A DNA stretch of 6,119 nt from assembly GCA_035302405.1 (NCBI GenBank), contig DATGSR010000259.1, forward strand, positions 1 through 6,119, in the 5' to 3' direction. Each line of letters opens with the position of its first letter. The first letter of the stretch is position 1. Under the pieces are notes generated by a model. The model worked only from the letters and a program-made list of their open reading frames with translations. It was not told where the DNA came from and did no database searches. Positions 1 through 4,619 of this stretch are shown piece after piece. This DNA comes from CALKWS01 sp035302405. Lineage in GTDB: Bacteria > Actinomycetota > Actinomycetes > Actinomycetales > Beutenbergiaceae. The translations under genes and the position numbers were made by a program.

Positions 1-1
1 G

Positions 2-601
2 CAACCACACGACGCTATTGCTGAGACGGTCCTGGACACGGTCTCCCCACTGCTACCCGAGGGGGAATATTTGCCCGTCCTGCTCGAAGTGCGTCCGGAA
101 CTCATCGCACCGTATGACCAGCGCGACTACTTCACCCACGAGCAACTTGCTACGTGGCAGCCCGACAGTTTCTGGGCGTTACCGGAATTCCCGCGGAGTT
201 TCTATTACCGGACGTTCGAGACGGCAGTATCCGATCGAGCACACCTGTATGAGTTCGTCATCCCGATGGTCCCGCCGGCCTGGAACGACCCCGGACGCGT
301 GCAGCACTACCAGGGCCTGATCGAACAGGGCACGGCTCCCACGGCCGTTGCGGTATCGACGTTGGATGTCACGCTGCCCGCCGGCGCCGACGAATCAGCC
401 GATTACTACGCCCACTGGGGGCTGAGCCATTTCGTGCTCGACGGCCACCACAAGATGGAGGCCGCGGCACGTGCCGGCCGCGCCGCTCGACTCTTGGCCC
501 TGGTGAACGTAGACGCGAGTCTGGCGGACCCGGCCGATGTCGCCGCCCTGCCGGAACTGCTCAGCCGGCCCCGTAAAAGTCGCACTACGGCTAGCAGGTA
601 G
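2..601 (+). CDS. Uncharacterised protein with a DGHHK motif, 5' end cut by window edge
   Basis: The reading frame is open from the first bases of the window to the TAG at 599-601, giving 199 visible residues. The true start lies upstream. A TTG at 71 is in frame, but the 23 codons before it look coding (visible residues 4-23, beginning HDAIAETVLDT), so I do not take it as the start. The protein is soluble, rich in aromatic residues in its middle (FWALPEF, SFYYRTFE) and has no membrane segment. The clearest motif is FVLDGHHKMEAAARAG at about residues 144-159. This resembles the D-G-H-H/R-(K/R)-x-x-A-A segment of ParB-like and related folds, where such residues bind or cleave phosphate esters; that link is only a suggestion. 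The C-terminal tail (SRPRKSRTTASR) is basic and probably disordered, and its final codon and stop lie inside the first copy of the 25-bp tandem array. It converges on the cupin gene. I do not recognise a named family. Confidence 0.85.
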   Translation, partial: QPHDAIAETVLDTVSPLLPEGEYLPVLLEVRPELIAPYDQRDYFTHEQLATWQPDSFWALPEFPRSFYYRTFETAVSDRAHLYEFVIPMVPPAWNDPGRVQHYQGLIEQGTAPTAVAVSTLDVTLPAGADESADYYAHWGLSHFVLDGHHKMEAAARAGRAARLLALVNVDASLADPADVAALPELLSRPRKSRTTASR

Positions 602-695
602 CCCACCAGCGGCATCGTGCGGGTGGCGCACCAGCGGCCTCGTGCGGGTAGCCCGCCAGCGGCATCGTGCGGGTGGCGCACTAGCGGCATCGTGC
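596..695. repeat. Tandem array, four 25-bp copies
   Basis: Four direct copies with an exact 25-bp period occupy 596-620, 621-645, 646-670 and 671-695. The core CAGCGGCATCGTGCGGGT is nearly invariant across copies and junctions. Copies 1 and 3 carry GTAGCCC near the start, while copies 2 and 4 carry GTGGCGC. Copies 1/3 and 2/4 each match at 23 of 25 bases, and adjacent copies 1/2 and 3/4 at 21 of 25, so the array may have grown by doubling a 50-bp unit. There are no spacers, so it is not CRISPR. The array starts inside the last codons of the left gene and fills most of the gap before the convergent cupin gene. Confidence 0.93.
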
Positions 696-708
696 GGCGA
701 GCCGCACG
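691..708. terminator. Perfect GC hairpin, candidate bidirectional terminator
   Basis: CGTGCGGC, then GA, then GCCGCACG is a perfect 8-bp inverted repeat; in practice it folds as a 7-bp stem with a CGAG loop. It closes the 25-bp array and sits between two convergent genes, about 90 bp past the left stop and 51 bp past the cupin stop. It could stop transcription from either side. There is no T tract on either strand, so it would have to act as the U-less hairpin type proposed for actinobacteria, or only slow polymerase. Termination is inferred; the palindrome itself is seen. Confidence 0.45.
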
Positions 709-722
709 GACCGCGCCCCGCC

Positions 723-777
723 CGAGCGCACATCGCACGCCCCGGTGCTCTGCGGCGGTCAGGCCCGGGGGCGCTCG
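723..777. other. Bulged inverted repeat across the cupin stop codon
   Basis: CGAGCGC (723-729) and CCCCGG (740-745) on the left pair with the continuous right arm CCGGGGGCGCTCG (765-777). This would be a 7-bp plus 6-bp stem with a one-sided 10-nt bulge and a 19-nt loop holding the cupin stop codon. It may shape the 3' end of the cupin mRNA. In such GC-rich DNA a pairing of this kind can arise by chance, so the call is weak. Confidence 0.25.
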
Positions 778-1052
778 CGAAAGTCGAAACGGATGTCCTT
801 CGGCATGACATGTACGGCTGTGAAGTCCGGGTCGCCGGTCACCTGATGCCACTCCTCTGGCGGCACCACGAATGCATCACCGGCCGAGAGCGTATGGCTG
901 CTCCCAGCGAATTCGATGATGCAACGCCCCTCAGTCACCACCAACACGGACTCGGTCGAAGCGGTGTGACCGGGAAAGGCCGTTCCCGAGGCGCCCTGCA
1001 TCTGTTTCGCGGAGAACAGTGAACCCTCCTGCAGTGCTGTGACCTTCTTCAT
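759..1052 (-). CDS. Small single-domain cupin protein
   Basis: This encodes a 97-residue protein, the usual size for a one-domain cupin (Cupin_2-like). Cupins form a small beta barrel that commonly holds a metal through histidines and a glutamate and act as enzymes, sugar or ligand binders, or quality-control proteins; the substrate here cannot be read. Motif 2 is good: GDAFVVPPEEWHQ at residues 58-70, with His69 as the likely ligand. Motif 1 is degenerate: around GHTASTES (28-35) there is one His (His29) and Glu34, but the second His of the usual HxH is Ala31. There is no signal peptide or membrane segment, so it is cytoplasmic. The ATG at 1050-1052 was chosen because AGGAGG lies five bases upstream; an in-frame extension upstream would run through repeat DNA and looks noncoding. 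It is probably transcribed alone, since repeat arrays lie on both sides. Confidence 0.92.
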   Translation of the reverse strand: MKKVTALQEGSLFSAKQMQGASGTAFPGHTASTESVLVVTEGRCIIEFAGSSHTLSAGDAFVVPPEEWHQVTGDPDFTAVHVMPKDIRFDFRERPRA

Positions 1053-1057
1053 CGTCG

Positions 1058-1063
1058 CCTCCT
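1058..1063 (-). promoter_or_regulatory. Ribosome binding site of the cupin gene
   Basis: On the minus strand the sequence is AGGAGG, five bases (CGACG) before the ATG. It is the strongest Shine-Dalgarno match in the window and fixes the cupin start at 1052 rather than at candidate starts further upstream in the repeat region. Confidence 0.9.
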
Positions 1064-1097
1064 GGGTGGGTTTGCCGTTGTGGTGCCGCCGAAGTCT

Positions 1098-1243
1098 GGC
1101 GGTCCAGGTGCCGTGGCCGGGCCATCGTGGGGATGAGTGCGGATCCAGACGCCGTTGAAGAGCCATCGTAGGGATGGGTGCGGATCCGGACGCCGTTGCC
1201 GAGCCAGCGTAGGGATCGGTGCGGATCCAACTCGCCCTGATCC
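1098..1243. repeat. Tandem array, 41-bp period, three copies plus a partial
   Basis: Copies lie at 1121-1161, 1162-1202 and 1203-1243, with a shortened partial copy at about 1098-1120. Copies 1 and 2 match at 36 of 41 bases. Copy 3 matches copy 2 at 24 of its first 26 bases and then diverges. Each full copy has GCCATCGTAGGGATGGGTGC or a close variant, followed by GGATCC at 1141, 1182 and 1223, exactly 41 apart. The array fills most of the gap between the acyltransferase stop (1251) and the cupin start (1052), so it lies in the 3' region of one gene and the leader or promoter region of the other. On the minus strand the copies carry TACGAT or TACGCT (1165-1170, 1206-1211), which resemble -10 hexamers, but no good -35 accompanies them. 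Confidence 0.93.
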
Positions 1244-1250
1244 GCAGAAA

Positions 1251-1844
1251 TCAGTGCGGGCCCAACTCGTCGCGCAACCGCGGTTCGTCACGCAGGCGCG
1301 GTTCGACACGGCGGTCCGGGCGCAAGCCCGCCTTGTCGGCGTAGAACGCACGGATCCGGTCCATGTCCGCGGGCACGTCACCGGACAATTCGAAGGTGGG
1401 GCCGAGCCCCGTGGTCATCGTGGTGCGGTCCACGTACCCGAGGGTCACCGGCATACCGGTTTCTCGCGCGATGCGATAGAACCCCGACTTCCAGTGAGTG
1501 TGGCCGCGCCGGGTACCGTCCGGGGTGATCACCAGCCCGAAGACCTGACCCTGCTTGACCTCTTCCACGACCTCGCTCACCACGCGGCTCGGGTCGGTGC
1601 GGTCCACCGGGATCCCCCCCAACGCGCGCATCACCGGTCCCCGCCACCCCTTGAACAAACTGTGCTTGCCCAGCCAACGCACCTCGACGCCCAAGCGCCA
1701 CGCGATACCCAGCATCAGCACGAAGTCCCAGTTGGAGGTGTGCGGGGCGCCCAGAAGGATGGTGGGACGGGCAGGGGGCGGTGAGGTGGATAGTCTCCAC
1801 CGGCTGACCGACCAGAACGCGCGGGCCATGAGGCGTCGAAGCAT
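1251..1844 (-). CDS. PlsC-like 1-acylglycerol-3-phosphate acyltransferase family protein
   Basis: A 197-residue protein of the small glycerolipid acyltransferase family, which moves acyl groups from acyl-CoA or acyl-ACP to a lysophospholipid or related alcohol at the inner face of the membrane. Motif I is HTSNWD at 35-40, the H-x4-D catalytic pair. KHSLFKG (60-66) and GGIPVDR (76-82) form the substrate-binding blocks. TPDGTRR (108-114) stands where most members have PEGTR, so Asp replaces Glu. The N-terminus is amphipathic and basic, suiting peripheral membrane contact. The tail after about residue 175 is charged, with EPRLRD twice in a row (181-192), and looks like added, disordered sequence. 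ATG at 1844 is the first possible start after an in-frame TAG. There is no ribosome site, but TAGCGT ends six bases before it, suggesting a leaderless mRNA. The exact acceptor is unknown. Confidence 0.9.
   Translation of the reverse strand: MLRRLMARAFWSVSRWRLSTSPPPARPTILLGAPHTSNWDFVLMLGIAWRLGVEVRWLGKHSLFKGWRGPVMRALGGIPVDRTDPSRVVSEVVEEVKQGQVFGLVITPDGTRRGHTHWKSGFYRIARETGMPVTLGYVDRTTMTTGLGPTFELSGDVPADMDRIRAFYADKAGLRPDRRVEPRLRDEPRLRDELGPH
1269..1304 (-). repeat. 18-bp tandem duplication in the acyltransferase tail
   Basis: Two 18-bp copies, 1269-1286 and 1287-1304, match at 15 of 18 bases and encode EPRLRD twice. The duplication is in frame and touches the repeat-derived last residues of the protein, so the C-terminal end seems to have grown by local duplication. 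Confidence 0.85.
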
Positions 1845-1850
1845 GGGTTC

Positions 1851-1856
1851 ACGCTA
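1851..1856 (-). promoter_or_regulatory. Candidate -10 element for a leaderless acyltransferase mRNA
   Basis: Minus strand TAGCGT fits the actinobacterial TAnnnT pattern. Six bases (GAACCC) separate it from the ATG, so transcription would begin at or next to the A of the start codon. The -35 region at 17-18 bp spacing (GATGCC or CGATGC) is poor. Support comes from the spacing and from the lack of any Shine-Dalgarno sequence near the ATG. Confidence 0.45.
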
Positions 1857-1935
1857 CGGCCTTCCGGGGCCTGGGCATCGCCGTCGGTCTGCGCTGTGCA
1901 ACTGATTGGCGTGCACCGAGTCGTCCTTTACCCAG

Positions 1936-1965
1936 CCGACCTCTCGCAGGTGCCACGAGTACAGT
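1936..1965 (+). promoter_or_regulatory. Weak candidate promoter for the ICL/PEP mutase gene
   Basis: In the 175-bp divergent gap, TACAGT (1960-1965) resembles a -10 hexamer, with CCGACC (1936-1941) 18 bp upstream sharing the central GAC of TTGACA. This would give a leader of about 48 nt containing the ribosome site. Such matches are common in DNA of this type, so it is only a candidate. Confidence 0.25.
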
Positions 1966-2019
1966 GGCGAGCACGGCAGGCGCGTCAGCCGGCTGCGACC
2001 ATCTGCGAAAGGGAGCCCG

Positions 2020-2787
2020 ATGTCGAACCTCACTGACCTCGCACAGCAGTTCGCCGATGCCCACACCTCGGGCCGGGTGCTTGTTCTGCCCACGGTGTGG
2101 GACACCTGGAGCGCCCGCGTCGCTGCTGACGCCGACTTCGAAGCACTCACGATCGGCAGCCATCCGGTGGCCGACGCGATCGGAAGCGCCGACGGCGAGA
2201 ACATGGACTTCGACGAGTACCTCGGCGTCGTCAAACGCATCGTCGAGGCGGTCGACGTGCCGGTGAGCGTCGACGTGGAATCCGGATACGGTATGCCGCC
2301 GGCCGAACTCATCAATCGTTTGCTCGAGGTGGGCGCCGTGGGAGCCAATATCGAGGACGTGGTTCATTCCGAGGGCAAACGGGTCCGGGAACGGCAGGAG
2401 CACGCGGACTACATAGCCGCGGCGCGCCAGGCAACGGACGAGGCCGGCGTGCCGTTCGTCATCAACGGCCGTACCGACGCCGTCAAACTGGGCACCGATG
2501 TGTTCGAGGACCCCATCGAGGAGGCCGCCGAGCGGATGCGACTGATGGAACAAGCCGGTGCCCGGTCGGTTTATCCGGTGGGGTTGACGACGTCCGCCCA
2601 GGTACGCCATTTCGTTCCTGAGTTGGACGTGCCCCTCAACGTCACGGCCCACCCGGTCAAGGGTCACGGCGCCGGGGGACTGGCCGATCTCACCGAACTC
2701 GGCGTGCGCCGGGTTACCTTCGGGCCGTTGTGGCAGGCCTGGCTCGGAGAGGTTTCTGCCTCCGAACTGGCGAAGTGGCTGGACTAG
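2020..2787 (+). CDS. Isocitrate lyase/phosphoenolpyruvate mutase superfamily protein
   Basis: A 255-residue cytoplasmic enzyme of the ICL/PEP mutase superfamily, a TIM-barrel group that makes or breaks C-C or P-C bonds next to a carboxylate with Mg2+. Visible signatures are PTVWDTWSARV (24-34), ALTIGSHPVADAIG (42-55) at the substrate-binding segment, DVESGYG (85-91) supplying the D-x-(D/E) metal-site acids, ANIED (109-113), and INGRTDA (148-154), the N-x-R-T-D-A strand. The KKCGH catalytic loop of isocitrate and methylisocitrate lyases is missing and the protein has no cysteine, so lyase chemistry using that Cys is unlikely. The length fits the short mutase/hydrolase-like group, many of whose members are uncharacterised. 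ATG at 2020 was chosen because AGGGAG lies four bases upstream (2010-2015) and the frame before it looks noncoding. It is divergent from the acyltransferase. No phosphonate genes are nearby, so the substrate is unknown. Confidence 0.9.
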   Translation: MSNLTDLAQQFADAHTSGRVLVLPTVWDTWSARVAADADFEALTIGSHPVADAIGSADGENMDFDEYLGVVKRIVEAVDVPVSVDVESGYGMPPAELINRLLEVGAVGANIEDVVHSEGKRVRERQEHADYIAAARQATDEAGVPFVINGRTDAVKLGTDVFEDPIEEAAERMRLMEQAGARSVYPVGLTTSAQVRHFVPELDVPLNVTAHPVKGHGAGGLADLTELGVRRVTFGPLWQAWLGEVSASELAKWLD

Positions 2788-2834
2788 AACCCGCGCAGTC
2801 ACGAGGTGAAACTCCCCGTAGCGCCGAAAAGCAG

Positions 2835-2864
2835 TTGACCTGCGTCGCCGGCCTGCGCTGCGAT
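2835..2864 (+). promoter_or_regulatory. Candidate promoter of the GNAT gene
   Basis: TTGACC (2835-2840) matches five of six bases of the -35 consensus. An 18-bp spacer leads to TGCGAT (2859-2864), a weak -10. The start site would be near 2871, leaving a leader of about 35 nt with GGAG before the GTG. If real, the GNAT gene can be expressed apart from the upstream mutase-family gene, 118 bp away. Confidence 0.35.
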
Positions 2865-2905
2865 GGGCGCGGCCGAAGTGACCCTGGTGGGATCGTGGAG
2901 TTGAC

Positions 2906-3439
2906 GTGGATTTCGATGCGCACCTGCCCGCGCACTGTGACGACGTGCGAGTGCGTCGCCTTCGATACGGGGACGCGGAGGCATTCGCGTTGGGAACCAG
3001 GGACCCCGCGGTGCGCGAACATGGTCATTTGCCGCTGACCGAGTACACACCGCACATCGTTCGTGAGCAGATCGACGGAGTAATCGCCCAGGGGCTGGCC
3101 GACGGGACCCTGGCCGCGCTTGCGATCGCGGACCGAGCCTCGGACCACTTCGCCGGCAGCGTGGTGCTGTTCGATATCCACGACGATCGCGCCGAGGTGG
3201 GATTCTGGCTGACGCCGCAGGCTCGCGGCCGAGGATTCGCGGTGAAGTCGTTGCATGCTGTCGCCGGGCTGGGAGCCGCCGCAGGCTTGAGCGTCCTGCA
3301 GGCGAGGACCTCCCCGGAGAACGTCGCCTCCCAACGCGTGCTGGAAGCGAGCGGGTTTACTTCAAAGGGCGCGGCGCGCCCGCAGCGGACCCCGTCGGGA
3401 GCGGTGGTGCCCCTGCTGGCCTTCGTACGGCCCTTGTGA
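2906..3439 (+). CDS. GNAT family N-acetyltransferase, RimJ/RimL-like
   Basis: A 177-residue single-domain acetyltransferase that would use acetyl-CoA to modify an amine on a protein N-terminus or small molecule. DVRVRRLRYGDAEAFA (13-27) is the usual first strand and helix. AEVGFWLTPQARGRGFAVKSL (97-116) is strand 4 plus motif A, with Q-A-R-G-R-G (105-110) forming the pyrophosphate-binding loop. ENVASQRVLEASGF (138-151) is motif B, typical of the RimJ/RimL (Acetyltransf_3) branch. GTG at 2906 is the only start between an upstream in-frame TGA (2879-2881) and the conserved domain. GGAG (2897-2900) lies five bases before it. It follows the ICL/PEP mutase gene on the same strand after 118 bp and may have its own promoter. 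The substrate cannot be inferred. Confidence 0.92.
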   Translation: MDFDAHLPAHCDDVRVRRLRYGDAEAFALGTRDPAVREHGHLPLTEYTPHIVREQIDGVIAQGLADGTLAALAIADRASDHFAGSVVLFDIHDDRAEVGFWLTPQARGRGFAVKSLHAVAGLGAAAGLSVLQARTSPENVASQRVLEASGFTSKGAARPQRTPSGAVVPLLAFVRPL

Positions 3440-3464
3440 GGTAAGCCTGGGAGCGGGCACGGAT

Positions 3465-3493
3465 ATGACACTGCGGCGCGGCGCTCATAGAGT
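3465..3493 (+). promoter_or_regulatory. Promoter for a leaderless membrane-protein mRNA
   Basis: ATGACA (3465-3470) matches five of six bases of TTGACA. Exactly 17 bp later comes TAGAGT (3488-3493), a TAnnnT -10. The GTG start codon begins at 3502, eight bases past the -10, so the transcript should start within a base or two of the start codon. No Shine-Dalgarno sequence is present. This is the best promoter match in the window. Confidence 0.6.
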
Positions 3494-3501
3494 CGGGCCC
3501 T

Positions 3502-4155
3502 GTGACGGGATGGGACGCCAGCGGCACGCCACGGCCGAACGACTGGCACACGCGGCTCGACACCGTGCACGTTGGTCACCGGGTCTTCGCACGCGGCCAG
3601 AACCGGTGGCAGACCGTCGTGATCATCACCCTCGCCTTGGGCTTGGCGTTCGGGGCGGGCATACTCCAAGACCCCAGGATTTTGCCGGTCGTGCTCCGCG
3701 TGGTGGTGGGGCCCTGGGCGATCGTGATGCTGTGGGTGCTTCTCGTGGGTCGGGGCAGGATCCAGATCACCACCGAGCACGTGTACATCCGGAAGATACT
3801 TCGCACGCGGACCATTCCGCGCGAACAGATCGCGAAGGTACTCTACGTGGGCAAACGCACCGGCGGCCTACGACGCACCGGCTACGTGGCCCTGCTGGCG
3901 GCGGACGGCGAACCCCTGTGGCAGTCTCCGGCCCACATCTGGCGTCCGGAGACCATCGAGGCGCTTCTCCACACCGGTCAGGAGTCGGTGCGCATCGACC
4001 AACTCAGCCGCAGTCGGGGCCGGGAACTGTTCCCGAAAGTGTTCAAGGCCGACGTCCCGGCGCTGATCAAGCGGATCTTGCTGGGTACGGTGCTGATCGT
4101 GGTCACACTGGTGGTGGCGTTCCTGATCTTCTCCGCGATCCTTTTCTATTCCTGA
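3502..4155 (+). CDS. Membrane protein with a PH-like domain
   Basis: A 217-residue protein of unknown function. A soluble, polar N-terminus (1-35) is followed by two membrane helices at about 36-54 and 61-83. A soluble block (84-165) follows, whose pattern of short strands and final helix (RGRIQITTEHVYIRKILRTR through RPETIEALLHTG) resembles the bacterial PH-like domains found in small actinobacterial membrane proteins. A third membrane helix lies at 191-214, almost at the C-terminus. With three helices, the PH-like block and the C-terminal end lie on opposite sides of the membrane; Arg/Lys density near 97-125 suggests the soluble block is cytoplasmic. GTG at 3502 is taken as the start because the promoter ends just before it and no other start precedes the first helix. 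It converges on the DUF4440 gene with only 35 bp between stops (4156-4190), where I see no clear terminator. Confidence 0.85.
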   Translation: MTGWDASGTPRPNDWHTRLDTVHVGHRVFARGQNRWQTVVIITLALGLAFGAGILQDPRILPVVLRVVVGPWAIVMLWVLLVGRGRIQITTEHVYIRKILRTRTIPREQIAKVLYVGKRTGGLRRTGYVALLAADGEPLWQSPAHIWRPETIEALLHTGQESVRIDQLSRSRGRELFPKVFKADVPALIKRILLGTVLIVVTLVVAFLIFSAILFYS

Positions 4156-4190
4156 TCGTCTTGAGAGGCCCGACGGCGAGGCGGGGGTGG

Positions 4191-4571
4191 TCAGTGCGTG
4201 ATCGTGGTCTGCTGGTACAGCGCGAGGCGGGCGCGGTGTTCGGACACGGTGTAGACGCTGGTCATCAACGCCTCGAACGGTGCGGACATTTCGGGCCGGA
4301 CGGCCCTCGCCCGGTACACCAGCGCTGCTGAGTCCGCACTGATCGGCACATGGCGCACGTCGCTGAGTTGGTAGGAGGACCACGGCGGTGAGTCGTCGAG
4401 CGAGGCGCGCACGGCGCGCCGATCCAACACCCAGCCGTTAACGAGCACCATCACGGCCTCCGTCGTCATCAACTCGCCGTAGAAGCTGCCTCCGGTACCG
4501 CTGCACAGCGACTGCCACCCCCGGTGCTCCAGATCGAGGAGGTCGTCATGACGGAGCGGGGAGATCACCAT
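4191..4571 (-). CDS. DUF4440/NTF2-like (SnoaL-like) family protein
   Basis: A 126-residue protein with the length and pattern of DUF4440, a branch of the NTF2-like cone fold: an N-terminal helix with LLDLEHRGWQSL (11-22), GGSFYGELMTTEAVMVLVNG (27-46), the helix and loop RRAVRASLDDSPPWSSYQLSDV (51-72), then long strands (VPISADSAALVYRARAVR; ALMTSVYTVSEHRARLALYQQTTI). Such proteins are small, cytoplasmic and often dimeric. Some bind or isomerise ligands, but most DUF4440 members have no known role. ATG at 4571 is the first start; the next codon is GTG, which could also serve. No ribosome site is seen. A weak promoter-like pair (TTGCAC 4600-4605, TCCCAT 4577-4582 on the minus strand) could give a near-leaderless mRNA. 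It lies 48 bp downstream of the arylsulfotransferase gene and is probably also cotranscribed with it. Confidence 0.9.
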   Translation of the reverse strand: MVISPLRHDDLLDLEHRGWQSLCSGTGGSFYGELMTTEAVMVLVNGWVLDRRAVRASLDDSPPWSSYQLSDVRHVPISADSAALVYRARAVRPEMSAPFEALMTSVYTVSEHRARLALYQQTTITH

Positions 4572-4619
4572 GGTTCATGGGAACGTGCTTCGCGTGGCCG
4601 TGCAACTGCTCTCGCGCTG

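Noticed and set aside
71..73. TTG as start of the first gene
   Set aside because: The frame stays open and coding-like to the window edge, and no convincing ribosome site fixes this TTG.
596..695. CRISPR array
   Set aside because: The copies are head-to-tail with a 25-bp period and no spacers, and no cas genes are present.
395..852. Minus-strand small proteins with repeated RHPHDAAG-like peptides
   Set aside because: They are translations of the 25-bp array. The period is not a multiple of three, so the frame changes at every copy and no peptide repeat is maintained by selection.
1053..1166. N-terminal extension of the cupin to 1166
   Set aside because: The added residues are Arg/His-rich translations of repeat DNA, and AGGAGG sits at the right distance from the ATG at 1052.
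1141..1228. GGATCC palindromes as protein-binding operators
   Set aside because: Their 41-bp spacing follows from the tandem repeat. A 6-bp palindrome alone does not support an operator, and the same hexamer occurs inside the acyltransferase gene.
1849..2802. 317-residue minus-strand open frame
   Set aside because: It lies opposite the clear ICL/PEP mutase gene, has no family motifs, and is open because of GC-biased third positions on the other strand.
3025..3780. 251-residue minus-strand open frame
   Set aside because: It is antisense to the GNAT gene and part of the membrane-protein gene, with low-complexity composition and no motifs.
4156..4190. Terminator between the convergent membrane-protein and DUF4440 genes
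   Set aside because: Only a 4-bp CCCG/CGGG pairing is possible in this 35-bp gap and there is no T tract.
3465..4331. 288-residue plus-strand open frame
   Set aside because: It overlaps the membrane-protein gene in another frame, is rich in Arg/Gly/His in the pattern of a GC-rich shadow, and runs into the DUF4440 gene.
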